Source of the DNA: JABWBD01 sp040768665
GTDB lineage: Bacteria; Planctomycetota; Planctomycetia; Pirellulales; Thermoguttaceae
Length of the DNA stretch: 64,000 bases
NCBI GenBank assembly: GCA_040768665.1
Contig: JAXGMN010000044.1
Coordinates: forward strand, 52,170 to 116,169
Direction: 5' to 3'
Under the pieces are notes generated by a model. That model did not search any database. It saw only the letters and a program-made list of their open reading frames with translations, and was not told the origin of the DNA. Both the position numbers and the translations under genes were made by a program. This document shows positions 1 to 9,227 of this stretch, piece after piece; within the stretch, counting starts at the first letter, position 1, and the number at the start of each line of letters is the position of its first letter.

Positions 1-2
1 CG

Positions 3-893
3 ACCGTGCCGCAAACCGATCCCGTTACCGGCCGATCCGGAGACATGCTTGAAAAGGCCCGCTCGCGGGACCACGTGCCCAAGCTCTTGATCACACAGAC
101 TTCGACGGAGTACTGGACTCGCGGTGCTTCGCTTCTCCACACCGATGTGCAGGGAACCGAGGATGTTCCGCTCGATCCGAATGTCCGGCTCTATGTCTTT
201 GCCGGTGCGCAGCACCTCGGTGGCGGGGCCACGGATCGCGGCATTTGCCAGAACCCGTGCAATCCGTTGGCCGACCGGCCGCCTCTGCTGCGGGCCCTGC
301 TCGTTGCCCTGGATCAGTGGGCGAGTAGCGGCCGGCGACCGCCGGAAAGCCGCTATCCGCGGATCGCCGACGGCACTCTCGTAAACTTGGACACGTTCCG
401 CAACGCGTTCCCGAACATCCCCGGCGTCAATCTGCCAGGCGACTACTATATGCCGTACCGGCTTGATTTCGGCCCGCGGTGGAACACCGGCGGCATCGCC
501 GAGTACGTGCCGCCCCGCGTCGGATCCTCGTATCGCACGCTGATTCCGAGGGTCGACGCCGACGGCAACGAAGTGGCGGGCATTCGATTGCCGGACGTGG
601 CCGTCCCGCTTGCCACTTACACCGGCTGGAACCTCCGCGCGGCCGATTACGGCGCCGCCGGTCTGCTGGCTCCGTACCAGGGCTCCTACCTTGCGTTTGC
701 ACGGACGCGGGAGGCGAGAATCCGTTCGGGCGACCCGCGACCTTCGGTTCTCGAGCGGTATCCATCCCGCGACGTCTACCTGGCGAAGACAGCCGAGGCT
801 GTTGTCGAACTTCACAAGAATCGTTTCCTTCTGAGCGAAGACGCGATGGCGCTGCTGAGGACGGCGGCAGAAAGGCGGCTGTGGGAACGATGA
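3..893 (+). CDS. Alpha/beta hydrolase domain protein, C-terminal part
   Basis: The reading frame is open at the left window edge, so this is the C-terminal ~296 residues of a longer protein. Segments such as TSTEYWTRGASL, YVFAGAQH and GWNLRAADYG match the large alpha/beta-hydrolase-domain proteins of the Abhydrolase_10 type, which are usually 500-700 residues and often exported. The histidine in FAGAQH is a candidate catalytic base by family resemblance. The nucleophile region lies outside the window. The substrate is unknown. A GTG at position 6 is in frame but has no ribosome-binding site, so it is not a credible start. The family call is fairly secure; the function is open. Confidence 0.75.
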   Translation, partial: TVPQTDPVTGRSGDMLEKARSRDHVPKLLITQTSTEYWTRGASLLHTDVQGTEDVPLDPNVRLYVFAGAQHLGGGATDRGICQNPCNPLADRPPLLRALLVALDQWASSGRRPPESRYPRIADGTLVNLDTFRNAFPNIPGVNLPGDYYMPYRLDFGPRWNTGGIAEYVPPRVGSSYRTLIPRVDADGNEVAGIRLPDVAVPLATYTGWNLRAADYGAAGLLAPYQGSYLAFARTREARIRSGDPRPSVLERYPSRDVYLAKTAEAVVELHKNRFLLSEDAMALLRTAAERRLWER

Positions 894-1131
894 GCGGATA
901 CCCACCCGGGCGACCCGGGCGAGGGGCGTTCCGATTGTAACGCCTGTAGCGATTTTTCCGGCCGTCGCACAAGCTCTTCGGAAGATAGCGGTTCTGGCAC
1001 GCCAGGGAAAAGAAATTGCCCTCGACCGACGTGGATTCGTTCTTGAACGTTTTTCGTCCCTTGGTACATTGGCAGAATAAGGCGGCATTCGACCGGCCAA
1101 CGCGAAAGGTCATGGTTGGAAGGCAGATTCT

Positions 1132-1701
1132 ATGGTGAGTCCTCGTTATCCCCGACGCGGTGAGGTGGAGGAACTCCTCCGCAACCTGGAGCTTCGCAAC
1201 GAGCTGGAGCCCTATTACGACGAATCGATCAGCCGGGTCGAAGTGCAGCATCTTCCCCTGGCCGTCGAAAATGAGTATCTCGCTTCGATGCTGGCCTGGG
1301 AGACGGCCCCGATTCTGCCGATCTACAAGTGGTTCGAGCCCGAAATGAGGCCGCCGCGGCCCGACATGCTCAATGATGCGGATCTTCACGATATTCTTTC
1401 CGACGTCATTCAGCGGCTGTTCGAAAAACGGATCGTGCTGGACTTCACCGACCATTTATCGGATCGCGAACTGTATACGTTGATCTACCGCGATATCTTG
1501 CCGTCGCGAGAGAAAAACATCGACTGCGGCACGAACTTCTTGCACTGGGACTGTGCCGGCGCCAGCGGGGACCCCGAGGTCTGGCTCAGGTATTACGCCA
1601 CCGAAGAAGAGCGGCAAGCATGGGCCGAGGCCTATCGCCAGCCGCTGCCTCCCACGGCCGATCCGCCCTACCCGCGACAGATGCCGCAGGACCCGCTGTA
1701 G
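1132..1701 (+). CDS. Conserved hypothetical protein, 189 aa
   Basis: I do not recognise a named domain. The ATG follows an AAGG-containing purine stretch about 9 bases upstream (GGAAGGCAGATTCT before ATG). The protein is acidic and rich in Tyr, Trp and Pro, with segments like LEPYYDESISRVEVQHLPL, CGTNFLHWDCAG and EVWLRYYATEEERQAW. No signal peptide or membrane segment is visible, so it is probably cytoplasmic. It stands alone: 238 bases separate it from the hydrolase gene, and it converges on ribF, with a cloverleaf-like palindrome between the stops. Base composition and codon use resemble the neighbours. The coding call is good; the function is unknown. Confidence 0.75.
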   Translation: MVSPRYPRRGEVEELLRNLELRNELEPYYDESISRVEVQHLPLAVENEYLASMLAWETAPILPIYKWFEPEMRPPRPDMLNDADLHDILSDVIQRLFEKRIVLDFTDHLSDRELYTLIYRDILPSREKNIDCGTNFLHWDCAGASGDPEVWLRYYATEEERQAWAEAYRQPLPPTADPPYPRQMPQDPL

Positions 1702-1740
1702 AACGCCCACGAAGCGCGTAGTGCTCCGTCAAAGCTGGAG

Positions 1741-1805
1741 TGACGGGTAGCGGAAGTCGTGAGACTTCCGGCCACGAACTCTCACGAGTTCGGCTACACC
1801 CGTCA
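1741..1805. repeat. Cloverleaf-like palindrome (family H) between convergent genes
   Basis: An outer stem TGACGGGTAGC (1741-1751) pairs with GCTACACCCGTCA (1793-1805, two-base bulge). It encloses two hairpins: GGAAGTC/GACTTCC with loop GTGA, and CGAACTC/GAGTTCG with loop TCAC. The result is a three-way junction. It lies between the stop at 1701 and the ribF stop at 1880, so it could act as a bidirectional terminator or be a mobile palindrome. The string CCGTCAAAG occurs just left of it (1726-1734) and again at its right edge (1800-1808). Confidence 0.65.
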
Positions 1806-1879
1806 AAGGAAGATTGCCAGAGCAGTAGTCAGAAACCGCTGTTGCAGGCGGCCCGGTCGACGGCGACCGTCGCGGCCGG

Positions 1880-2836
1880 CTACGACGCCACCGACGGCCG
1901 AGCCGAAACCTCCGCTGCGATTCGGCGACACAGTGCGATATCGCGGTCCATCTGGGCAACGAGGTCGCCAACCGTGGCGAACCTCTCGACGCCCCTCAGC
2001 CGGGCCAGGAAATCGACCGCGAGCTCGCGGTCGTAAAGGTCGCCCTGGTAATCGATCAGGTGGACTTCGATCTTCAACCCGCGTTCGTCGAAGGTCGGAT
2101 TCGAGCCGACACTGATCGCCGCGGGCCAATGCCGCCGGCCCGTCCAAGCCCGGCCGCAATAGATGCCTTCAGCCGGCAGCAGAGTCTTGACGTCGCCGAG
2201 GTTCGCGGTCGGATAACCCAAGCCGGCTCCGCGTCCCGCGCCATGCTCCACTATGCCGACAATGCGGTAGGGCTCCGTCAGCATGCGGCGAGCGGTTTCC
2301 ACATGTCCCTTCGCCACAAGCTGACGGACTCGAGAACTCGATACGATCTGGCCGTCGACTTCAACCGGTCCGACAACGTCGAGTGACAGTCCGGCGTCTT
2401 CGCACAGCGTCTGAAGGGTGTCAATCGTTCCGGAGCGGTTATGCCCAAAAAGAAAATTGGGCCCTTCCACCACCGCACGGACATCGAGGCAGTCGCGGAG
2501 GATTTCGGCGAAAAACTCCGAGGCCGTCCGACTGAGCAAAGCCTGGTCCGTGGGATAGGCAACGACCACGTCGACGCCCAGGGCGGCAAGCAACTCAGCC
2601 TTGCGGCTCGCCGTAGTCAGCAGCGGAGGAACGCGGTCGGGCCGAAGAACGACGGCGGGGTGCGGGTCGAACGTGAAGACGACTGCAGGGCCGCCTGCCT
2701 GACGAGCTCGCTCGACCAGCCGGTCAGCGATCCGGGCGTGCCCGAGATGCACCCCGTCAAAGTTCCCGACGCTGACGGCACCGCGACGACAGTCGGCGGG
2801 CAGCTTGCTGATATCGCGGATGAGTCTCACGTGCAC
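1880..2836 (-). CDS. ribF: Bifunctional riboflavin kinase / FAD synthetase
   Basis: It phosphorylates riboflavin to FMN and adenylylates FMN to FAD in the cytoplasm. The N-terminal nucleotidyltransferase domain shows VSVGNFDGVHLGH at residues 22-33 with the HxGH-like signature, and later VEGPNFLFGHNRSG. The C-terminal flavokinase domain shows GYPTANL and the conserved block KIEVHLIDYQGDLYDREL. The length of 318 residues is normal for the family. Translation starts at GTG 2836. The gene lies 16 bases downstream of the DUF4912 gene on the same strand, so the two are probably cotranscribed. Confidence is high. Confidence 0.95.
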   Translation of the reverse strand: MHVRLIRDISKLPADCRRGAVSVGNFDGVHLGHARIADRLVERARQAGGPAVVFTFDPHPAVVLRPDRVPPLLTTASRKAELLAALGVDVVVAYPTDQALLSRTASEFFAEILRDCLDVRAVVEGPNFLFGHNRSGTIDTLQTLCEDAGLSLDVVGPVEVDGQIVSSSRVRQLVAKGHVETARRMLTEPYRIVGIVEHGAGRGAGLGYPTANLGDVKTLLPAEGIYCGRAWTGRRHWPAAISVGSNPTFDERGLKIEVHLIDYQGDLYDRELAVDFLARLRGVERFATVGDLVAQMDRDIALCRRIAAEVSARPSVAS

Positions 2837-2852
2837 GCGATTCTACCGGCCT

Positions 2853-3995
2853 TCATGCGTCCGGCTCGCGGACCACCGGTTCCATGACCTTCGTATTCCG
2901 CTCGACGGCAAGCACGATGGTTCGCTGTTCCACGCCGTCGGCACTGCTGGCGACAACCGGCAACACCTGGCGGCGATCCGGCAGGGCGAATCGCACGGAG
3001 AAACTGCCGTCGGGCTGAAGGCGAACCGGCTCGCCTCGGAGCGTCACGTGAGCATCGGGATCGACCGTACCGTACACGATCAATTCGGCGTCGACCTGGA
3101 ACGAGAAATCGCGGCGATCGTTTCCGGCAGCTCCGAGGCCATAGCGGGTTACCATCGGCGACCCCATCGGGCGGCGGAGCCGCTGCTCAAAGAGGTTCTT
3201 TAGGTCCGATGCCTCGGCCTCCTCATCGTACCCACCACTGAGCGCGTAGATCCGGTCGAAATCCTCAGCCACTTCTTCCCAGTTGCCATCGACCGCATTG
3301 GCGCTTTCCGCGGGGGGGGTGCTGACAGTATTGCTCCGAGCCAGCGACTGGAACTTGCCTGACGGGGCCAAGTAGCCGATGTCGACTTGGTAGCTCTTGG
3401 GGGGATCACTTACGTCGATGTACCAATTGTTTACGCCACCGTGGACCTCCACGTCGCGGACCAACTTGCGTGCGGTACTCGTCGTGCCGTCGCGAACCAC
3501 CTCCCACACGCGAAGAACGGCTCGCGACCCATGCCAATGCTGCCCCATTGCCACTCGGGCCCGCTCGACACTTTGGCGGGAAAGTTCCCAATAGGCGTGA
3601 AGCCAGTAGGGATCGCGTACCATCACGACGAGGCGGTCTTTGACCTGTGCCCCGTCTTCCGCCGCACAATGGAAGGCAAGATCTTTGGACTGAGTCAGTC
3701 TCGCCTTCAACTGCTCGATCCGCTTGCGAGCCCGGCTCGACAAAGCCTTTCCATTACGATGGCCGCCCTCGTCCCCGCTTCGGCAGTGACCGTTGGACTT
3801 GGCTCCGTTGGACTTGGCCATCGACTTCCCGTTTGCCGTTGCGGCCTTGTGCGATGCACCCGCCTTCGTGAGCTTGACGAGCGCCCGAATCAACTCATCC
3901 TTCCGCATGGCGTGCCAGCCAGGGACTCCATGGCGTTTTGCCATGGCGGACAAGTCTTTCACAGTGCGCGTCTTGAGTCTTGCCGCGGTAATCAC
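2853..3995 (-). CDS. DUF4912 protein with Rho-N-like head
   Basis: The N-terminus (about residues 1-45, with TRTVKDLSAMAKRHGVPGW) resembles the Rho termination factor N-terminal (SAP-like) fold. It is followed by a basic low-complexity linker, then a DUF4912-type domain from about residue 110, with DRLVVMVRDPYWLHAYWELS. The 380-residue start at GTG 3995 is chosen because GGAGG stands 8 bases upstream. A longer in-frame reading from 4046 has no such site. The function of DUF4912 proteins is not established; the head suggests nucleic-acid or regulatory binding. The gene is probably cotranscribed with ribF. The family call is good. Confidence 0.85.
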   Translation of the reverse strand: MITAARLKTRTVKDLSAMAKRHGVPGWHAMRKDELIRALVKLTKAGASHKAATANGKSMAKSNGAKSNGHCRSGDEGGHRNGKALSSRARKRIEQLKARLTQSKDLAFHCAAEDGAQVKDRLVVMVRDPYWLHAYWELSRQSVERARVAMGQHWHGSRAVLRVWEVVRDGTTSTARKLVRDVEVHGGVNNWYIDVSDPPKSYQVDIGYLAPSGKFQSLARSNTVSTPPAESANAVDGNWEEVAEDFDRIYALSGGYDEEAEASDLKNLFEQRLRRPMGSPMVTRYGLGAAGNDRRDFSFQVDAELIVYGTVDPDAHVTLRGEPVRLQPDGSFSVRFALPDRRQVLPVVASSADGVEQRTIVLAVERNTKVMEPVVREPDA

Positions 3996-4696
3996 AGGAC
4001 TTACCTCCGCATAGCCATATACCGGGTCTGATACCGGCGCAGGCACTTCGGTTGTTCATTGTCCGAGGATCTTCCATGACTCGAGGCGGAATGACGCGCC
4101 TCTGTCCCTCCGGCTATCCGTGGCCGGAGAAGTCCATCCCAGGCGCAAGGCTGAATTGCTGTAGGCGGGAGGCAATTTTGGATGGCAAAGATCCCCCAAG
4201 ACCACCGTTTCGCGGCAGCGGACCCCTTGTTGCCCAGGTGGTGTCTCTCGCCTTTGGCAGGCACCCGACGCCGGTCGGGCAGGACGAGCAACACCAGCAA
4301 TACTGATTGTAATTAGAGTCGCCTCCGAACGCAATCATTTCCAGAGCCAGCCCGCAGCAGTCTCCAACATTCTGACGTAAAGGTCGGGCGGAAAGGCGAT
4401 TGCGCCGCCTTAGCCCCCCCAAAGCTAATATGTCCTTAGTAGTAGATACCCCCACATCGGATGGAGTGTGCGGTTCGTCGATGCCCAAATTCGGGCTGGA
4501 CCTCACGCGAGAGTTCTTGGTACGATCCGCAGCCCTGTATCCGGTGACTAATCAAAAAGGCTGGCATGGTTCAAAGCACAGCGACAGGCATCTCGCCGTA
4601 AGGCGGTTCTTCTGCTGAATTGCCGGTGGTATGGCTCGGAGCCATCCCCCTGTTTCCGTGTAATACCAAATAGCTCACAACGGGAGGCGGTAAGGG
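3996..4696. other. 700-base gap without a supported gene
   Basis: This is the divergent interval between the DUF4912 gene and a secreted-protein gene. Short open frames exist but none has a ribosome-binding site or recognisable product. A 7-bp palindrome, ATGGCTC-G-GAGCCAT, lies near 4631-4646. Promoters for both flanking genes should lie here, but no convincing -35/-10 pair was found. Confidence 0.5.
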
Positions 4697-5560
4697 ATGT
4701 TTCCGCGCGTATGGCCACTCAAACGATCCCTCGCCTTTGTGGCACTGGTCGCCGGGTTGGCCGGGGCCTCGACGTGCGCATCGGCCCAGCAGCCTTCTTT
4801 TCTTCCTCCAAGCAGCCGAGAGAGTTCCGGCGAGACAACAAGAGACCGTTTTCCGCTTACCGGGTTCCCTGCAACAGAACCGAATACCCCCCACCACCAT
4901 GCCAAGATCGTCTATGGACCCAATTCCTGGTATGGCCAGCAGGCACCCACGACTCCGCCGGTGCCACCATCGCAGCCCGTAGCCTCTCAAGAGCCAGGAA
5001 TGCCCGCCTTTTCGGAGGCGAATTGCAACGGTCTTGGCTTCGATCGGTGGCAAGAAGGGCGTGGTTTGCTGTGGACAGCCTGCCGGCAGCTCGACGAACC
5101 TCGTACGGCGGGAAATCGCGATCATTCGGCGGTGGTCGACCGTGGCCGGCTCCTGCCTCCCCCCTCTCCACAACGGGATCTGGCCATTCAACCGACCGCG
5201 CATCAATCCGTAAATGGAGCCGAAGAGAAGTCTTTCTCGCCCAGCGCCGCCCAGTCGAATGCATCGAATGAGCCCGGCTACGCTGTGGCAGAGGGACCAC
5301 CCGCGCCGCCAACGCGACCAGTATCCCCCCCACCAAACGAACCAGCCGTCCAACGCGAGTCAACTCCGCCTTCCCTGGCCGACCGGATACGATTGGCCGA
5401 AGAGCGGCGTAGCCATTCCACTCCGGCGTTGACCCAGCCGTCGAAGTGGGACCATCTCTATCCGGGCCGAGAACACCTCTCGGAAGCGCCCCGATGGAAT
5501 GGTGGAACGGATAGGGAGGTCGCCGGCAGCAGGGTCGGCGGGGCCATTCTTCGGCGATAA
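4697..5560 (+). CDS. Secreted proline-rich hypothetical protein, 287 aa
   Basis: The N-terminus is a clear Sec signal peptide: positively charged start, a hydrophobic stretch SLAFVALVAGLAGAS, and a likely cut after CASA-Q near residue 30. A GGGAGG sequence about 10 bases upstream of the ATG supports the start. The mature part is low complexity, rich in Pro, Ser, Gln and Glu (for example PPAPPTRPVSPPPNEP), without an identifiable domain. It is therefore likely to be an exported, disordered or wall-associated protein. The gene ends 51 bases before moeA. Overlapping long frames on both strands are composition artefacts. The coding call rests on the signal peptide and ribosome-binding site. Confidence 0.6.
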   Translation: MFPRVWPLKRSLAFVALVAGLAGASTCASAQQPSFLPPSSRESSGETTRDRFPLTGFPATEPNTPHHHAKIVYGPNSWYGQQAPTTPPVPPSQPVASQEPGMPAFSEANCNGLGFDRWQEGRGLLWTACRQLDEPRTAGNRDHSAVVDRGRLLPPPSPQRDLAIQPTAHQSVNGAEEKSFSPSAAQSNASNEPGYAVAEGPPAPPTRPVSPPPNEPAVQRESTPPSLADRIRLAEERRSHSTPALTQPSKWDHLYPGREHLSEAPRWNGGTDREVAGSRVGGAILRR

Positions 5561-5611
5561 TGCTCGTTGCGGGGCAAAGTACGCCACATGCCCAGACGGT
5601 GAGTCTTCGCG

Positions 5612-7534
5612 ATGTCTCAGGATCAGTTCCTCGAAGTGATCGATCGCGACGAGGCTCAGCGGCGGTTCCACAACGCAATCCAACTGCGGCCGCTCGGCAT
5701 GGAACCGGTCGACACCGAAGCGGCGCTGGGCCGCGTGCTCGCGGAGGACGTTGTTTCTGACGTCGACGTGCCTGCCTTCGATCGCTCGAACTACGACGGT
5801 TATGCCGTCCGCGCCGCAGATACCTACGGTGCCGGGGAAGAGACCCCGCGCCGGCTCACGCGCCTGCCCGACGGGATCTCGCCCGGCGTCGTTGCCCGTG
5901 GAGAAGTAACTGCGTCGACCGCCATGGCGATTGCCACCGGCGGAATGCTGCCGCGCGGAGCGGACGCCGTGGTGATGGTCGAACATACCGAGTTGGACGA
6001 GGATCGCGTGATCATCACCAGGGCGGCAACGCCCGGATTTGGCGTGTCGTTTGCCGGTACGGACATTGGGGCCGGCGAAACCGTTCTTCGCCGCGGCGAG
6101 TTGCTCAGCAGCCGGGAGACCGGGGTTCTTGCCGCGATCGGCGTTGCGGCGGTGCAGGTGTGGCGGCGGCCGAAGGTCGCCGTCGTTTCCACGGGCGACG
6201 AGTTGATCCCGCCCGGCGCTCCCATGCGCCCCGGCATGGTTTACGACTCCAACGCTCAGATCCTGGCCGACGCCGTTCGGGAACTTGGCGGCGAGCCGGT
6301 CCGCTACGGGATTTTCGTCGACGACCTCGAGCAGCTTCGAGCGGCTCTTCATTCGGCTTTGCAGGCGACCGACGTCGTTCTGCTCTCCGGCGGCACGAGC
6401 AAAGGCGCCGGCGACTTATCATATCGCGCGGTTCGCGAGCTTTCCGAACCGGGGATCGTCGCGCATGGCGTCGCCCTGAAACCGGGCAAGCCGATCTGTC
6501 TCGCCGGACACCGGGGCAAACCGGTGGTGATCCTTCCGGGCTTCCCGACGTCGGCCATTTTCACGTTCCACGAATTCGTCGCGCCGGTGATCCGCATGCT
6601 CGGCGGCCGGCCCGCCGGCCGACAACAGACCTTGACGGCGCAGATGGCGGTCAAGGTAAACTCGGAAATCGGCCGGACCGAATACCTTCTCGTCGGACTC
6701 GTGCCCACGGGAGACGGGCTGGCCGCATACCCGATCGGCAAGGGTTCGGGTTCGGTCACCGCCTTCAGCCGGGCCGATGGATTTGTAGCGATCGGGCGTC
6801 ACGAAGAGATCGTCCAAGCGGGCGCGGTCATTTCCGTTCAACTCCTGGGCAGTGAGTTTCGACTTGCCGACCTCGTGGCGATCGGCAGCCATTGTGTCGG
6901 CCTGGATCTTCTTCTGGGACACCTGCAAGACCTGGGGTTCCGAACAAAGTTCATGGCCGTGGGTTCGACGGCCGGTCTGGAAGCCGCGCGCCGCGGCGAG
7001 TGCGACGTAGCCGGCATCCACCTGTTGGATCCGGCGACCGGCCAATACAACGTCCCGTACCTGACGCCCAACCTCGAACGCCTGGAAGGCTACGGCCGCC
7101 GGCAGGGCTTCGTGTATCGACTGGAGGATGCTCGCTTTGCCGGTCGTCCGGCCGCGGAGGCAATCCGAACGGCAAAGGAAGAGCCTGGTTGCGTCATGGT
7201 CAACCGAAACCGGGGAAGCGGCACTCGCATCCTCATCGATCGGCTCCTCGCGGGTGTCGAACCGCCCGGCTATGCGGTACAATCCCGGAACCACAACGCC
7301 GTGGCCGCGGCAGTGGCGCAGGGCCGTGCGGATTGGGGCGTGGCGATCGAGTGGGTCGCACGCCGAGCCGGCCTGGGGTTTCTGCCGCTGGAGGACGAAC
7401 AGTACGATTTCGTTGTGCCGCGTCAGCGGCTGGACCGCCCCGCGGTCGTCGCGTTGCGGAGTCTGCTGGCGGATCCGGGAATCCGTTCACAGCTTACGAA
7501 AATGGGATTTCGTTTGGGAACCCTTCAACGTTGA
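5612..7534 (+). CDS. moeA: MoeA molybdotransferase fused to a periplasmic-binding-like domain
   Basis: Residues 1 to about 400 are MoeA, which inserts molybdate into adenylylated molybdopterin. Motifs are DVPAFDRSNYDGYAV near residue 50, STGDELIPPG, and LLSGGTSKGAGDLSY in the molybdopterin-binding fold. From about residue 410 to 640 there is a second domain of the PBP-like type found behind some MoeA and ModE proteins (VGLDLLLGHL, CDVAGIHLLDP, NRNRGSGTRILID, WGVAIEW). This domain probably senses molybdate, tungstate or a cofactor. The length of 640 residues fits this known fusion. The downstream epimerase starts 7 bases after the stop, so cotranscription is likely. Confidence in the domain calls is high; the ligand is unknown. 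Confidence 0.92.
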   Translation: MSQDQFLEVIDRDEAQRRFHNAIQLRPLGMEPVDTEAALGRVLAEDVVSDVDVPAFDRSNYDGYAVRAADTYGAGEETPRRLTRLPDGISPGVVARGEVTASTAMAIATGGMLPRGADAVVMVEHTELDEDRVIITRAATPGFGVSFAGTDIGAGETVLRRGELLSSRETGVLAAIGVAAVQVWRRPKVAVVSTGDELIPPGAPMRPGMVYDSNAQILADAVRELGGEPVRYGIFVDDLEQLRAALHSALQATDVVLLSGGTSKGAGDLSYRAVRELSEPGIVAHGVALKPGKPICLAGHRGKPVVILPGFPTSAIFTFHEFVAPVIRMLGGRPAGRQQTLTAQMAVKVNSEIGRTEYLLVGLVPTGDGLAAYPIGKGSGSVTAFSRADGFVAIGRHEEIVQAGAVISVQLLGSEFRLADLVAIGSHCVGLDLLLGHLQDLGFRTKFMAVGSTAGLEAARRGECDVAGIHLLDPATGQYNVPYLTPNLERLEGYGRRQGFVYRLEDARFAGRPAAEAIRTAKEEPGCVMVNRNRGSGTRILIDRLLAGVEPPGYAVQSRNHNAVAAAVAQGRADWGVAIEWVARRAGLGFLPLEDEQYDFVVPRQRLDRPAVVALRSLLADPGIRSQLTKMGFRLGTLQR

Positions 7535-7541
7535 GACTGGC

Positions 7542-8597
7542 ATGGACTCTGCAAATCCGGACATCGGCTCGATCGACCGTATTGAAGACGTCGAACAACT
7601 CGAGGAGATTCTCAGCAGGCCGACGCCCGCCGTCATTGAAATGATGCGTCGGCTTGAGGGCGACATCGTGGTCCTGGGCGTCGGCGGAAAGATCGGGCCG
7701 TCGCTGGCCCGCATGGCCCGACGTGCGAGTGATGAGGCCGGAGTGTCCCGCCGGATCTTCGGCGTGGCGAGATTCACCAGCGGTGGCCTTGATGGGCAGC
7801 TTCAAGCACAGGGAATCGAGACCGTCCGCTGCGACCTGCTGGACCGCAAAGCCCTCAAGGCGCTGCCCGACGCTCCCAACGTGCTTTACCTGGCCGCCAT
7901 GAAATTCGGATCCAGTGGTCAGACGGCGATGACTTGGGCGATGAACACATACCTGCCGGGCATGGTCGCCGAGCGGTACCCACAGAGCCGGATCGTGGCG
8001 TACTCCACCGGCAACGTCTATCCGATGGTGCCGGTCGAGTCCGGCGGCTCTTTGGAAACGGATCTGCTCTCGCCGGTCGGCGACTATGCAATGAGTTGCC
8101 TGGGCCGCGAGCGGATCCTCACGCACTTCAGCCTTCAGAACGGCACGCCGACGGCTCTGATTCGCCTGAACTATGCGCATGAATGCCGCTACGGCGTAAT
8201 GGTCGATATTGCTCAGCAGATCCTCGCCGGCAGGCCGATCGACCTGTCGATGGGTTACTTCAACGCGATCTGGCAAGGCGACAATAATGCGTTCACGCTG
8301 CAGGCGTTCGAACATGCAGCCTGCCCGCCTTTCGTGCTGAACGTCACCGGTCCGGAAAAGCTTCGGGTCCGTGACGTGGCCGATCAAATCGGGTGCGTCG
8401 TCGGCAGGCCGGTGGAGTTCCGGGGTACCGAAGCGCCCGATGCATTTCTGAGCAACGCCTCCAAGAGCATCGGTCTGCTCGGAGAACCGCGGGTTCCTAG
8501 CCGGCGGTTTTTGCGGTGGATCGCCGATTGGCAGGCCCGCGGCGGCCCCTCGCTGGGCAAGCCGACCAAATTCCAAAGCCGCGACGGGACTTTCTGA
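7542..8597 (+). CDS. NAD-dependent epimerase/dehydratase family protein
   Basis: This is a short-chain-dehydrogenase-fold protein of 351 residues with an N-terminal nucleotide-binding motif VVLGVGGKIGPSLARMA near residue 40. It also has a substrate-domain region (VLYLAAMKFGSSGQ, YSTGNVYPMVP) typical of extended SDRs. The usual YxxxK pair is not obvious: the corresponding stretch reads GDYAMSCLGRERIL, so catalysis may differ. ATG 7542 follows the moeA stop closely and is the first start compatible with the family. Earlier in-frame sequence overlaps moeA in another frame. The substrate is unknown, probably a nucleotide sugar or related compound. Confidence 0.8.
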   Translation: MDSANPDIGSIDRIEDVEQLEEILSRPTPAVIEMMRRLEGDIVVLGVGGKIGPSLARMARRASDEAGVSRRIFGVARFTSGGLDGQLQAQGIETVRCDLLDRKALKALPDAPNVLYLAAMKFGSSGQTAMTWAMNTYLPGMVAERYPQSRIVAYSTGNVYPMVPVESGGSLETDLLSPVGDYAMSCLGRERILTHFSLQNGTPTALIRLNYAHECRYGVMVDIAQQILAGRPIDLSMGYFNAIWQGDNNAFTLQAFEHAACPPFVLNVTGPEKLRVRDVADQIGCVVGRPVEFRGTEAPDAFLSNASKSIGLLGEPRVPSRRFLRWIADWQARGGPSLGKPTKFQSRDGTF

Positions 8598-8702
8598 TGC
8601 TGCTGTTCGAGCACATCGGACTCATCACTGACGATTGTTGTCGGTTCGGCTCGGCGAGACTATACTTCGGATATGGCTCTACGTTGTTGCGGAGGCGCGG
8701 GG

Positions 8703-8990
8703 ATGCTTCAATACAAGGCGGGTTACAAGTTTGTCGGCGGGGGAGTGCACGCGCAAGTACTGGATTTCCCGGCGGCAATCAGTTGCGGGGCCGACCTTGA
8801 CGAGGCACGGCGGATGCTAGGGCTCGCCTTGGTGGACGTGGCCGAGACTCGCATAGGCCTGGGCGAATCACTTCCCACGCCCGACCCCCGTGTAAGCGAC
8901 CCCGAAATGGACTTGGAGGAACCGATCTTCCTCCACCTGCTGGCCAGTTCGGAGGTGTCGCAGGAGCCGGCGGGTGTGGTTGTGCCGTGA
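8703..8990 (+). CDS. hicB: HicB-like antitoxin
   Basis: This 95-residue protein has the HicB partial RNase-H-like pattern: YKAGYKFVGGGVHAQVLDFPAAISCGADLD, described here in two parts (YKAGYKFVGGGVHAQVLDF then PAAISCGADLDEAR). It is followed by a helix containing ALVDVAE. GGAGG stands 9 bases before ATG 8703, preferable to an earlier ATG at 8673. The C-terminus is short and acidic and lacks a recognisable helix-turn-helix or ribbon-helix-helix domain. Any autoregulation would therefore need another route. Its stop overlaps the start of hicA (GTGA), indicating translational coupling, with the antitoxin made first. Confidence 0.82.
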   Translation: MLQYKAGYKFVGGGVHAQVLDFPAAISCGADLDEARRMLGLALVDVAETRIGLGESLPTPDPRVSDPEMDLEEPIFLHLLASSEVSQEPAGVVVP

Positions 8991-9172
8991 AGCGAGAAGA
9001 TCTGCTCCGCCACTTGCGGCGATATGGGTGTCAGCCGTTGCGCGAGGGTCGTCAGCACTCGGTGTGGGTGAATCCGGCGAACGGGCGGCAGGCTTCGGTG
9101 CCTCGGCATCGCGAAATCAACGATTATACGGCAAGGAGCATTTGCCGGCAGTTGGGCATCCCTGAGCCCTGA
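8987..9172 (+). CDS. hicA: HicA-like mRNA interferase toxin
   Basis: This 61-residue protein has the double-stranded RNA-binding-like HicA fold. It shows MKREDLLRHLRRYGCQPL, then EGRQHSVWVNP with the catalytic histidine expected for the family, then the tail ARSICRQLGIPEP, which matches the usual xxxIxRQLGI ending. HicA toxins cleave mRNA and arrest translation until bound by HicB. Translation begins at GTG 8987, overlapping the hicB stop by four bases. The gene converges on fhcC with 55 bases between stops. The call is secure from size, motif and pairing. Confidence 0.88.
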   Translation: MKREDLLRHLRRYGCQPLREGRQHSVWVNPANGRQASVPRHREINDYTARSICRQLGIPEP

Positions 9173-9227
9173 CTGCGGGGCCGATCCGTTCCGCCGCAAT
9201 GCCGTCGCGGATATGCGAAGCCGGCCG

